Shown in pieces: positions 32,337 through 43,009 of a DNA stretch of 64,000 nucleotides; the first letter of the stretch is position 1, and each line of letters starts with the position of its first letter. Below the pieces are notes generated by a model, which was given only the letters and a program-made list of their open reading frames with translations, was not told where the DNA came from and searched no databases. The stretch comes from Variovorax sp. J22P240 (GTDB taxonomy: Bacteria > Pseudomonadota > Gammaproteobacteria > Burkholderiales > Burkholderiaceae_C): NCBI RefSeq assembly GCF_030316855.1, contig NZ_JASZYR010000010.1, positions 124,001 to 188,000 on the forward strand. The letters run 5' to 3'. The translations under genes were made by a program, and so were the position numbers.

Positions 32337-33176
32337 TCAGGCGCGTTGACCGCTTCGCAGCGGAACGACCTTCGCCGAGGGCGAATAGTTCAGGAGGCCC
32401 GAGATGGCATCGGCGGTGTCGCGCACGCGCTGCACCATTTCCTCCATGCGGGCTTCGTCGATGTGGCCGGACGTGATGGTGGCGCCCAGTGCGGCCACGA
32501 TGTGTCCGCTGTGATCGCGCACGGGTGCGGCGATGGTGGAGATGTTCGATTCGAAGAAGCCTTCGCCCAACACATAGCCACGCGTGCGGTCGGCCTGGAC
32601 CATGTCGAACAGTTCGTTGACCGTCTTGGGCGTGCTCGGTGAAAAGGTTTCGAGCTTGTCTTCGGGGTAGAGCGCACGCAGCTGCGTCAGCGTCAAGTCT
32701 TCGAGCAGGATGCGACCGAGGACCGTGGCATGCGCGGGCAGGCGGGTGCCCACGGTGACCGAGCTGGCAAAGGGCGTCGGCGGCGCGACCTTCGCGACGT
32801 AGACGATCGAGCGGCCATCGCGCACCACCAGGTTGCAGGGCGTGCGCAGCTCTTCGCACAGGCGCTGCAGCAGCGGTGTGCCGAGCTGGGTGAGTTCCAG
32901 CGAGGCCAGGTATTCGAAGCCGAGGCGCAGCACCGCCAAGCCAAGGCGATAGTCGCGGCCGCCTTCGGCCTTCTCGAGGAAGCCCATGTTCTCGAGCGTC
33001 GTCAGCAGACGGAATACCGTCGAGCGCGGCAGGTCGAAGCGGCGCGCGAGTTCCGGCGCGGAGAGCGAGCGGTTCTCGCGGCTGAATTCGCAGAGAACGC
33101 GCAGCCCTCGTTCGAGTGCAGGGACGTTGTAGCGGTCCGTCCCCTCCTCCATCGCATCATTGCCGGTCGTGTTCAT
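32337..33176 (-). CDS. IclR family transcriptional regulator
   Basis: A 279-residue IclR regulator. The N-terminal winged HTH reads LSAPELARRFDLPRSTVFRL, and the effector domain runs from about residue 95 (TPLLQRLCEELRTPCNLVVR) to the end, with the family segments LPAHATVLGRILLEDL and GEGFFESNISTIAAPV. It lies inside the leftward operon (32 bases after the hydrolase, 14 before the SDR), so it is transcribed with the pathway. It is the best candidate for binding the paired palindromes at 13523 and 36540, whose AAAC-N4-GTTT centre is of the type used by IclR-family KdgR. The MarR protein is the alternative. Confidence 0.9.
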   Translation of the reverse strand: MNTTGNDAMEEGTDRYNVPALERGLRVLCEFSRENRSLSAPELARRFDLPRSTVFRLLTTLENMGFLEKAEGGRDYRLGLAVLRLGFEYLASLELTQLGTPLLQRLCEELRTPCNLVVRDGRSIVYVAKVAPPTPFASSVTVGTRLPAHATVLGRILLEDLTLTQLRALYPEDKLETFSPSTPKTVNELFDMVQADRTRGYVLGEGFFESNISTIAAPVRDHSGHIVAALGATITSGHIDEARMEEMVQRVRDTADAISGLLNYSPSAKVVPLRSGQRA

Positions 33177-33208
33177 AGGTCTCCGATTGAGTAGTTCTGG
33201 ACGTGTGT

Positions 33209-34081
33209 TCAGGCAGACAGCGCATCGCGCAGGATCGCGGCGACGGCGGCAGGCTGCTCCACATAGCTCGCGTGGCCTGCGCCTTCGATCAGTTCGAGCG
33301 ATACGCCGCACTTCTGCGCGACCTCGGCACAGCCGGCCGGGGACGTGACCACGTCGAGGGCGCCGCAGGCCACGCGCACGGGCATCGCAGGCGGCAGGTC
33401 GGCCAGCAGGTCGCCGCCGCACAGCAGTTCGACGGCCTGGCGGTAGCCGGCATCGTTGAGGCGAGACATGTTCCAGCGCACCCATTGGCGTGCCAGTTCG
33501 CTCGCGTTGTCGGACAGCAGGCGCCCCGAGCGCTTCGCGGCCATGCCGACGATGCCGAACTGGGCCAGTGTGCCCATGCGTTCCCCATGGACGCGCTCAC
33601 GGGCGTCGGCGCGACCGGGTGTGCCATAACCTGCCGCGGGGCTGATCAGCACGAGCCGCCGGATGCGCGCAGCGAGCGCCGAGCCCGCACGCGCCGCCGA
33701 AGCGGCGGTGAGCGCCCCGAGCGAATGCCCGACCAGCACGCAGGATTCGATCTCCAGTGCATCGAGCAGGCCGTGCAGGCGCGCGGCGTAGTCGGCCGCG
33801 GTCGGCACTGCGGGCGCGACGGGCGTGGACTCGCCATAGCCCGGCGCGTCCCACGCAATCAGCCGCGCACGTGGCGCGAGCAGCGATGCCGTGTCCAGCC
33901 ACGATGCCGCGCCGGAGCCGATGCCATGCAGGCACACCAGCGCCGGGCCTGTGCCGCATTCGCGCACGGACACCACCGCGCCGTCGCCCACCGGCACGCG
34001 ACGCGCCGGAAAGCGCGCATCGAGCCGGTTCAGCTCGGAAGGCGGCGGAGACAGGGCATCGATCACGGCGGTGTCGCTCAT
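33209..34081 (-). CDS. Alpha/beta hydrolase (MhpC-like)
   Basis: A 290-residue alpha/beta hydrolase. The oxyanion motif LVCLHGIGSGAASWLD, the nucleophile elbow VLVGHSLGALTAAS (Ser near 114) and the late His in EGAGHASYVEQP (near 269) are all visible, with the acid in CGALDVVTSP. Size and layout fit C-C bond hydrolases such as MhpC and deformylase NicD. Either would act right after extradiol ring cleavage. The cupin gene ends eight bases before its ATG, so they are co-transcribed. I could not see a feature that distinguishes a C-C hydrolase from an esterase or lactonase. Confidence 0.87.
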   Translation of the reverse strand: MSDTAVIDALSPPPSELNRLDARFPARRVPVGDGAVVSVRECGTGPALVCLHGIGSGAASWLDTASLLAPRARLIAWDAPGYGESTPVAPAVPTAADYAARLHGLLDALEIESCVLVGHSLGALTAASAARAGSALAARIRRLVLISPAAGYGTPGRADARERVHGERMGTLAQFGIVGMAAKRSGRLLSDNASELARQWVRWNMSRLNDAGYRQAVELLCGGDLLADLPPAMPVRVACGALDVVTSPAGCAEVAQKCGVSLELIEGAGHASYVEQPAAVAAILRDALSA

Positions 34082-34089
34082 GTCAGGGC

Positions 34090-34635
34090 TCAGCGCTTGA
34101 TTTTTGCGAGGGGGTGATCGGCCGGGTACGTCGGCGTGACCGGCTTCTTCGCACCGAGCATCACGCACATCAGCGCGTCTTCATCGCCGATGTTGATTTC
34201 TTCGCGGTACACGCCGGGCGGCACCGAGATCAGGTCGCGGTCGGTCATGATGGTTTCGAAGCGCTCGCCGTCCTTCTCGAGGACGACCTTGAGCTTGCCG
34301 CGGATCAGGAAGAACACTTCCTCCACGTCCGTGTGCAGGTGCGGCGGGCCTTCGTGGCCGGCGGGGATCACCATCGTTGAGAAGGTGAAGTTCTCGGCCG
34401 GCACGGTGTTGACGTCCTTCGCGACGCCGGTGCCGCCGGTGCCGACATAGCGCATCTGGGCGCGGCGGAACTTGGGGTCGAAGTCGGCCTGGAACTTCAG
34501 CGCGTCCCAGTCGTACTTGCGGGTCGAATAGCGCGCGATGCGGGTGTTCATCCACGCTTCGAGGCTGGCGCCTTCGGGACGCTCCCAGGTCGGGGCAGTG
34601 CCGTCGATGTTCTGTTGTTCGGACAAATCGCTCAT
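34090..34635 (-). CDS. Cupin domain protein
   Basis: A 181-residue single-domain cupin. Motif 1 is GHEGPPHLHTDVEEVFFLIRG with His, His and Glu; motif 2 is VPPGVYREEINIGDEDALMC, where the usual His is replaced. The first 75 residues form an N-terminal extension of unknown fold. Small cupins in such clusters serve as isomerases, ring-cleavage dioxygenases or oxalate-type decarboxylases. With only three clear metal ligands, an enzyme role is likely but not certain. It lies 25 bases after the SDR gene and 8 before the hydrolase. Confidence 0.82.
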   Translation of the reverse strand: MSDLSEQQNIDGTAPTWERPEGASLEAWMNTRIARYSTRKYDWDALKFQADFDPKFRRAQMRYVGTGGTGVAKDVNTVPAENFTFSTMVIPAGHEGPPHLHTDVEEVFFLIRGKLKVVLEKDGERFETIMTDRDLISVPPGVYREEINIGDEDALMCVMLGAKKPVTPTYPADHPLAKIKR

Positions 34636-34660
34636 CGGGAAACTCCTTGGTCGAGAAAAA

Positions 34661-35476
34661 TCAATGCATCACAAAGCCGCCATTGACGGCGAGCAGCTGG
34701 CCGGTCATGAAACGCGACAGGCCGGACAAGGCGAACAGGACTGCGCCGCAGACGTCGACCGCCTGCTGTTCGCGCGGGAGGGACCGGCCTTCCAGGTACT
34801 TCTGGTGCCGCGCCATGGGCACGTATTCAGTCGCCTCCACGAGCGTGAGGCCGGGCGCCACGGCGTTGACCGTGATGCCGTCGCCGCCCCACTCGCGCGA
34901 CAGCGAACGCGTCATCGAGATGACGGCACCCTTGCTCGATGCGTAGGCCAGCAGGTTCGGAGCGCCCCACAGAGCGGTGTCGGACGCGAGGTTGACGATC
35001 GCGCCGCGACCGCTCTCTGCCAGTGCGGGTTGGCAGGCGCGGCTCATGAGCCAGGTGCCGCGCACGTTGACGTCCATCACGCGGTCCCACATGTCGATCT
35101 CGAGTGCGTGGGCGTCGCGACCGCCCGAGTTGGTGATAGCCGCGTTGTTGACCAGGCCGTCCAGTCCGCCGAGCAGCTTGACCGCGTCGGCAGCGCCCTC
35201 GGCGATCGAGGCCGGATCGCTCAGGTCGACAGTGAGCGCATGCGCCGTGAAGCCATCCTCGCGCAAGGCCTGCGCCTCGACCTGCGCGAGGTCGGTGAGG
35301 ATGTCGGCAAGCACCACGCTGGCGCCGGCCTTCGCGATGCACTTGGCAAAGGCGAGCCCGAGACCGCGCGCGGCGCCGGTCACCAGCACGCGGCGGCCTG
35401 CCAGCAGGTTCGAAGGCAGTTCGTCGAGCAGCGCTTGCAGGGTGGCGGGATCGGCGGTGGTATTCACTTGGGTCAT
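34661..35476 (-). CDS. SDR family NAD(P)-dependent oxidoreductase
   Basis: A 271-residue classical SDR. The cofactor motif VLVTGAARGLGLAFAKCIAK, the NNAAITNSGG loop, the catalytic Ser in VNLASDTALWG and the YASSK pair (Tyr, Lys) are all present, so it should be active, unlike the SDR at 31477. It has an N-terminal extension of about 26 residues. Likely role: dehydrogenation of a hydroxyl or a cis-diol made by an oxygenase. Its start is four bases after the stop of the Bug gene, so it is the second gene of the leftward operon. Confidence 0.88.
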   Translation of the reverse strand: MTQVNTTADPATLQALLDELPSNLLAGRRVLVTGAARGLGLAFAKCIAKAGASVVLADILTDLAQVEAQALREDGFTAHALTVDLSDPASIAEGAADAVKLLGGLDGLVNNAAITNSGGRDAHALEIDMWDRVMDVNVRGTWLMSRACQPALAESGRGAIVNLASDTALWGAPNLLAYASSKGAVISMTRSLSREWGGDGITVNAVAPGLTLVEATEYVPMARHQKYLEGRSLPREQQAVDVCGAVLFALSGLSRFMTGQLLAVNGGFVMH

Positions 35477-35480
35477 GAGA

Positions 35481-36470
35481 TCAGTCCGCCTGGATGCCCA
35501 GTTCCTTGATGATCCGCCCGAAGCGCTCGAAATCAGCGGCATTGGTCTTGGCCAGCGTCTCGGGGGTGCCACCCAGCGGCAGCGCGCCAAGGACGGCCAT
35601 CCTGGAGGCGACGTCCGGCATCTTGAGGATCTCGTTGAAGTGGCCGTTCAGCGTCTTCACGACGTCGGCAGGCATGCCCTTGGGCCCGAACAGGCCGTGC
35701 CAGGCGGTGACTTCGATGTCCTTGTAGCCCAGTTCCTGAAAGGTCGGCACGTTGGGCGCGAGCGGCGAACGCTGATGGTCCGCCACCGCGAGCACGACCA
35801 TCTTGCCGTTCGGGAGGTAAGGCGCGACCGGGCCCAGCGTGATGTAGGTCAAGGGCACATGGCCGCCGAGCACGTCGTTGACGGCCGGCGCCACGCCGCG
35901 ATACGGCACGTGGCGAATGTTCAGACCGGCCGACTTGTTGACCATCTCGCCGAGGATGTGCATCGGCGAGCCGCTGCCGGGGCTGGCATAAGAAAGGGGC
36001 TGGGCCTTGGCGGCAGCCGGCAGGTCCTTGAAGCTCTTGATACCGGAGGCGGTGCTGGCCACCAGGGCCAGCGGCAGGGTGCCCGTCTGGATGATGGGCG
36101 TGAAGCCGTTGAGCACGTCGTAGCTCGACGAGCCGTTGGTCTTCAGGACGAGTTGCGCAATGGAGAACGTGCTGGGCGCCAGGAGCAACGTGTAGCCGTC
36201 CGCAGGCGCCTTGGCCACAAAGCTGCTGCCGATGACGCCGCTGGCGCCCGGCCGGTTGTCGACCACCACCGGCTGGCCGATGCGCGTGGACAGCTTTTCG
36301 GCAAAGAGGCGCGCAAGCGCGTCGGTGTCGCCGCCGGCCGGGTAGGCCACAACCAATGTGACGGGCTTGCTCGGAAAGCCCTGGGCCCAGACTGGAGCGG
36401 CTGCACTTGCGGCTGCGATCGAGAGAGCGAGAGCCAGGGCCTGGCGACGTGTCTGCTTCATCATGGTCAT
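35481..36470 (-). CDS. Bug-type tripartite tricarboxylate receptor (first gene of leftward operon)
   Basis: A 329-residue periplasmic binding protein with a signal peptide ending near APVWA. Family marks: VVAYPAGGDTDALARLFAEK, VVDNRPGASGVIGSSFVAK, YASPGSGSPMHILGEMVN and IRHVPYRGVAPAVNDVLGG. It is very similar to the Bug protein at 13626 along its whole length (for example PADGYTLL, SYDVL-GF, LAPNVPT, ELGYKD), so the two are recent paralogues. Both have the same operator upstream. First gene of the 17-gene leftward operon. The ATG at 36470 was chosen; a second at 36464 is equally possible. Confidence 0.88.
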   Translation of the reverse strand: MTMMKQTRRQALALALSIAAASAAAPVWAQGFPSKPVTLVVAYPAGGDTDALARLFAEKLSTRIGQPVVVDNRPGASGVIGSSFVAKAPADGYTLLLAPSTFSIAQLVLKTNGSSSYDVLNGFTPIIQTGTLPLALVASTASGIKSFKDLPAAAKAQPLSYASPGSGSPMHILGEMVNKSAGLNIRHVPYRGVAPAVNDVLGGHVPLTYITLGPVAPYLPNGKMVVLAVADHQRSPLAPNVPTFQELGYKDIEVTAWHGLFGPKGMPADVVKTLNGHFNEILKMPDVASRMAVLGALPLGGTPETLAKTNAADFERFGRIIKELGIQAD

Positions 36471-36539
36471 TGCGATCCGTGGAGTGGTGAACGCTGACAG
36501 ACCGCACTGGAGCTCTGGTCTGTTCGCTTCGGTTTGTTT

Positions 36540-36566
36540 CACTAATTAAACAGCGGTTTATCAATG
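36540..36566 (-). promoter_or_regulatory. Island operator, right copy (shared with 13523-13549)
   Basis: On the minus strand this 27-base element agrees with the left copy at 20 positions; the core TAAACCGCTGTTT differs from the left core by one base. It lies 69 bases before the ATG of the first gene of the leftward operon. The imperfect palindrome has AAAC-N4-GTTT at its centre. Confidence 0.6.
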
Positions 36567-36602
36567 GAACGATGAAGCGAGAATAATGCGGAAACCCTTC
36601 AG

Positions 36603-36627
36603 AAAGATAGGTATAAACCCTATCTTT
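36603..36627. promoter_or_regulatory. Perfect 9-7-9 inverted repeat before gene 36658
   Basis: AAAGATAGG-TATAAAC-CCTATCTTT: both arms match over nine bases with a seven-base centre. It begins 36 bases after the island operator and ends 30 bases before the ATG at 36658. Its AT-rich make-up and low stem strength argue for a protein-binding site rather than a terminator. The TATAAA in its centre could be a -10 box that the bound protein would cover. Confidence 0.5.
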
Positions 36628-36657
36628 TACGTCCGCTTACCTGGCGACGATGGGCGC

Positions 36658-37017
36658 ATGAACCACCTCGCGCCCGCCCTCGCCTTCGCCGCAGCGATGG
36701 CCGTCCCTCTGCTGCACGCTGCCACGCTCGACACGCGCACCTACACGGTGGAGATCACGCCCCTGTGCGGCGAGCGGGTGACGGACTGCGAGCAGTTCGC
36801 CTACGCCGACACGCACAAGCGCACGGGCAGCCAACTCAACATGGTGGGCAAGCCCGGGCAGCGGCCGTGCCCGCCCGGCAATGCTCCCTGCAATCCAATG
36901 GGCTGGCAGTTCTACGATGGCAACACCAGCTACTTCGTCGGGCAGGACGGCTGGCTGATCGTCACGAAGGGCAGCAAGACGACCCTGCGCGAACAGGGCG
37001 CGTGGCGCGAGCGCTAG
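36658..37017 (+). CDS. Secreted protein of unknown function
   Basis: A 119-residue protein with a clear signal peptide (MNHLAPALAFAAAMAVPLLH, cut after HA). The mature part has five cysteines (CGERVTDCEQF, RPCPPGNAPCNPMG), enough for two disulfides, and aromatic-rich segments (WQFYDGNTSYFVGQDGWLIV). I do not recognise a family. It is divergent from the leftward operon, behind the 9-7-9 inverted repeat. The unusual regulatory site suggests it is induced by a specific signal. It may be periplasmic. Confidence 0.7.
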   Translation: MNHLAPALAFAAAMAVPLLHAATLDTRTYTVEITPLCGERVTDCEQFAYADTHKRTGSQLNMVGKPGQRPCPPGNAPCNPMGWQFYDGNTSYFVGQDGWLIVTKGSKTTLREQGAWRER

Positions 37018-37153
37018 CCCTCACCGCCTGAGCAGCGCCTGACTCCCGGGGGCAGGACATACCCCGAGCGAGATGACGGCTGTTCGACAGGTTGCCTCCC
37101 TACGATGAATGGACCGCACCGACACCGGCGCGTCCACCCCTCAGGAGACACCC

Positions 37154-38461
37154 ATGAGCACCGCCACACTGGCCCCCGGCCACGCCGCGCCGCCTCGCAG
37201 CACCTCCAAGCTCGGCGCCGTGCTGCGCGTGACCAGCGGCAACTTCCTCGAGCAGTTCGACTTCTTCCTGTTCGGCTTCTACGCGACCTACATCTCCAAG
37301 GCCTTCTTCCCCGCGAGCAGCGACTTCGCCTCGCTGATGCTGACCTTTGCGGTGTTCGGCGCGGGATTCCTGATGCGCCCTCTCGGCGCGATCATCCTCG
37401 GCGCCTACATCGACGAAGTGGGACGGCGCAAGGGTTTGATCGTCACGCTGGGCATCATGGCCAGTGGCACCGTGCTCATCGCCTTCGTGCCCGGCTACGC
37501 GACGATTGGCGCGATCGCGCCCGTGCTGGTGCTGCTCGGCCGCCTGCTGCAGGGCTTCTCGGCCGGCGCCGAACTGGGTGGCGTCTCGGTCTATCTGTCG
37601 GAGATGGCGACGCCCGGCCACAAGGGCTTCTACACGGCGTGGCAATCGGCGAGCCAGCAGGTGGCGATCGTGCTGGCCGCCGCGCTGGGCTTCGCGCTCA
37701 ACGAAATGATGGCTCCTGCCGCGCTGGCCGGATGGGGTTGGCGGATGCCGTTCTTCGTGGGCTGCATGATCATCCCGTGCATCTTCGTCCTGCGCCGCTC
37801 GCTGCAGGAGACCGAGGCCTTCCAGGCGCGCAAGCACCATCCGAGCACACGCGAAGTGTTCCAGTCCATGGTGCGAAACTGGAGGGTCGTGCTGGCCGGA
37901 ATGATGCTGGTCGCGATGACCACGACCACCTTCTACCTGATCACCGTCTACACGCCCACCTTCGGCAAGACCGTGCTGCACCTGAGCGCGAAGGACAGCC
38001 TGATCGTCACCCTGCTGGTCGCCGTCACCAATTTCATTTGGCTTCCCATCGGCGGTGCGCTGTCGGACCACATCGGGCGAAAGCCCTTGCTGCTGGCGGT
38101 CACGATCCTGGCCATCTTCACCGCCTACCCCGCGATGCACTGGCTCGCTGCGGCGCCCAGTTTCGGCCGCATGCTCGACGTGCTGCTGTGGTTCTCGTTC
38201 CTGTTCGGCATGTACAACGGTGCGATGGTCGTGGCCCTCACGGAGGTGATGCCGGTGGAAGTCCGAGTGGTGGGCTTTTCGCTGGCCTACAGCCTGGCGA
38301 CAGCGGTCTTTGGCGGCTTCACGCCCGCCATCTCGACCTGGCTGATCGAGACGACCGGGGACAGGGCGGCGCCCGCTTACTGGCTCAGCTTCGCCGCGGT
38401 GTGCGGATTGGGCGCGACGCTGGCGCTCTATCGCAAGGGACGGCGCGCGGCCGTTGCGTAG
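37154..38461 (+). CDS. MHS-family MFS transporter, citrate/tricarballylate-type
   Basis: A 435-residue metabolite:H+ symporter with about 12 membrane helices. SGNFLEQFDFFLFGFYATYI, FLMRPLGAIILGAYIDEVGR and RLLQGFSAGAELGGVSVYLS are the family marks, and the whole is of the CitA/TcuC type that carries citrate or tricarballylate. AGGAG lies six bases before the ATG at 37154, which rules out the upstream in-frame ATG at 37109. A TACGAT -10 box at 37102 would give a leader of about 45 bases. It is followed after 17 bases by a binding-protein-like gene. Confidence 0.86.
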   Translation: MSTATLAPGHAAPPRSTSKLGAVLRVTSGNFLEQFDFFLFGFYATYISKAFFPASSDFASLMLTFAVFGAGFLMRPLGAIILGAYIDEVGRRKGLIVTLGIMASGTVLIAFVPGYATIGAIAPVLVLLGRLLQGFSAGAELGGVSVYLSEMATPGHKGFYTAWQSASQQVAIVLAAALGFALNEMMAPAALAGWGWRMPFFVGCMIIPCIFVLRRSLQETEAFQARKHHPSTREVFQSMVRNWRVVLAGMMLVAMTTTTFYLITVYTPTFGKTVLHLSAKDSLIVTLLVAVTNFIWLPIGGALSDHIGRKPLLLAVTILAIFTAYPAMHWLAAAPSFGRMLDVLLWFSFLFGMYNGAMVVALTEVMPVEVRVVGFSLAYSLATAVFGGFTPAISTWLIETTGDRAAPAYWLSFAAVCGLGATLALYRKGRRAAVA

Positions 38462-38478
38462 CGCGGCAGAATCGGGGG

Positions 38479-39231
38479 ATGAGCACCACCCTCCCCGCGG
38501 CCGTGGTTTCGGCCTTCACGCCCACCGGCGCGCTGCGCGCCTCCATCAATCTCGGCAACCCGATCCTCGCGAACAGGGATGCCGCCACCGGAGAGCCGGT
38601 CGGCGTGTCGATCGATCTCGCGCGCGAGTTCGCGCGGCGACTCGGCGTTGCCATCGAACTCGTAGTGTTCGAGAAGGCCGCCGCGTCCGTCGATGCGGTC
38701 CGCAACGAGCGGGCCGACATCGGCTTCTTCGCGATCGATCCGCTGCGCAGCGAAGGCATGCAGTTCACCGCGCCCTATGTGCTGATCGAAGGCAGCTACC
38801 TCGTGCCCGCCGCCTCGCCGCTCACGCGCAATGAAGAGGTCGACAGCGATGCACAGCGGATCGCCGTCGGCGCCGGCAGCGCCTACGACCTCTTCCTCAC
38901 TCGCGAAATCAAGCAGGCGCAGATCGTTCGCGTGCAAGGCGCCAAGGGGGTGATGGAAAGCCTCCACGCGGGCCAGGTGAACGTGGCAGCAGGCATCCGA
39001 CAGGTGCTCGAAGCCGAGGCCGAAAAGGCGCCAGGGCTGCGCCTGCTCCCGGGCCGTTTCATGGTGATCCAGCAGGCAATGGGCACGCCCTCCTCCCGCG
39101 GCGGCGAAGCCGGCGCGGCGCTCAACGCGTTCGTCGAGGAGATGAAAGCGAGCGGCTTCGTGGCCGATGCACTGGCCCGGCATCGCATCCAGGGTGCCAG
39201 CGTGGCGCCAGCGGGACGCGATCCCGCGTAG
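38479..39231 (+). CDS. Periplasmic-binding-fold protein without signal peptide
   Basis: A 250-residue protein with the amino-acid-type solute-binding fold (SBP_bac_3): VGVSIDLAREFARRLGVAIE, RNERADIGFFAIDPLRSEGM and FTAPYVLIEGSYLVPAASPL. No signal peptide is seen at the start MSTTLPAAVVSAFTPTGALR and no upstream start would add one, so the protein should remain in the cytoplasm. It could be an enzyme of the cyclohexadienyl dehydratase type or a sensor. Located 17 bases after the MHS transporter, probably in one operon. Confidence 0.75.
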   Translation: MSTTLPAAVVSAFTPTGALRASINLGNPILANRDAATGEPVGVSIDLAREFARRLGVAIELVVFEKAAASVDAVRNERADIGFFAIDPLRSEGMQFTAPYVLIEGSYLVPAASPLTRNEEVDSDAQRIAVGAGSAYDLFLTREIKQAQIVRVQGAKGVMESLHAGQVNVAAGIRQVLEAEAEKAPGLRLLPGRFMVIQQAMGTPSSRGGEAGAALNAFVEEMKASGFVADALARHRIQGASVAPAGRDPA

Positions 39232-39243
39232 CGCCTTCGCGAT

Positions 39244-40259
39244 CTATAGACGCATTTCCGCCAACAACTGCGCCGGCGTCCAGCGCGTCTTGCGCTCGGG
39301 CCAGCCCTCCAGCAGTTCAACCATCTTCGCGTTGAGCGGCGCTCGCATGCCGTTCGCTTCGGCCAGCCGCACCACTTCACCGCACAGTGCATCGATCTCG
39401 GTGCGCCGGCCGAGCGCCAGATCGTCGGCCATGCTGGAACGCGCCTTGGCATCGATGCGCAGCATGCGCGCCGCGACCAGCCGGAACAGCGGCGTCGGCA
39501 ACCGCAGGATCGCGGGCAGGCGACGCGCCGGCACGGCCGCGAGTTGAGCCGGCGCGATGCCGGCCTTGTCGAGCGCGGCGAGCGCCTCGTCCATCAGCGC
39601 GGCGAGGCAGCGGCGATAGCCACGCTGAAGCAACTCGTCGCGCAAGGGCAGCCCGGACAGCGCGTTGACCGGGTTGTTGAGATTGAGCAGCAGCTTGCCC
39701 CACTGGATCGGCAAGAGATCGGGATGCAGATCGATGGGCACGCCCGCGCGATCGAACACCGCAACCCACCGCCGCAGCGCAGGGTCGTCCTTCGCGGCCA
39801 ACCGGCCGACCGTGCCGCGATGGAAGGCACCGGCGCCGATCTCCGCGACGTTGTAAGGGACCATCGCAGGAAGGATGTTCAGCTTCGGCGCGGCTTGCGA
39901 TGCAACGGCGGCATTCGAGATGCCGTTCTGCAGCGACAGCACCGGCGTGCCGGCAGGCAGCACCGCACCCAGTTCCGCTGCCGCTTCCTCGGTCGCGCCG
40001 CTCTTGACGGTCAGCAGTACCAGCGCAGGCCGCACGCCGGCCGGTACTTCATTCGACAGCCGCAGCACGTCCGGCAGAACCTGATGGCGCGTGCCGTCGA
40101 GATCGGTGAGCGTCAGCCCGTGCGCAGCAACGTCCCCCAGCACGCGAGGACGCCCCACCAGCGCGACGCGAACACCCGCCGCAGCCAGACTGCCGCCGAT
40201 GAAGCACCCGATGGTGCCTGCCCCCATCACGAGGACATCGGCGGCCAGTTCGTCGCTCA

Positions 40260-40260
<1 letters not shown>
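39244..40260 (-). CDS. 2-dehydropantoate 2-reductase family protein
   Basis: A 338-residue protein of the ketopantoate reductase (ApbA/PanE) family. The NADPH loop VLVMGAGTIGCFIGGSLAAA lies near residues 9-28. The catalytic Lys is in IQWGKLLLNLNNPVNALSG (near 189) and the Glu in RRTEIDALCGEVV (near 289). It may be the true PanE, since panB and panC lie 20 kb to the right, but many PanE-like proteins act on other 2-oxo acids. Its ATG overlaps the alaS stop (TGATG), so both are translated from the same message. Confidence 0.85.
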
Positions 40261-42893
<2,633 letters not shown>

Positions 42894-42981
42894 CTTGGGT
42901 TTTGGCTTGTGGCGAAGGCGGCCGGTTGCGGGCAGCCCCTGCATCGAACCCACCTAACTGCTTGATCTGCGTGAACATTCC

Positions 42982-42987
42982 ATTATA
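42982..42987 (-). promoter_or_regulatory. Consensus -10 box TATAAT upstream of alaS
   Basis: A perfect TATAAT on the minus strand, 88 bases upstream of the alaS ATG and within the short gap to the divergent DUF2784 gene. No strong -35 box is visible 16-18 bases upstream. The leader downstream is long enough for an RNA-based control, but I see no clear hairpin-terminator structure in it. Confidence 0.5.
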
Positions 42988-43009
42988 GGTTTGGGGAAGA
43001 ATCCCGGAC

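Noticed and set aside
36603..36627. Rho-independent terminator
   Set aside because: The stem is AT-rich and weak, and it lies between two divergent genes where no transcript should end; an operator is more likely.
13399..36657. Genomic island acquired by phage or integrative element
   Set aside because: No integrase, tRNA border or direct repeats at the edges, and base composition looks the same as in the flanking housekeeping genes by eye.
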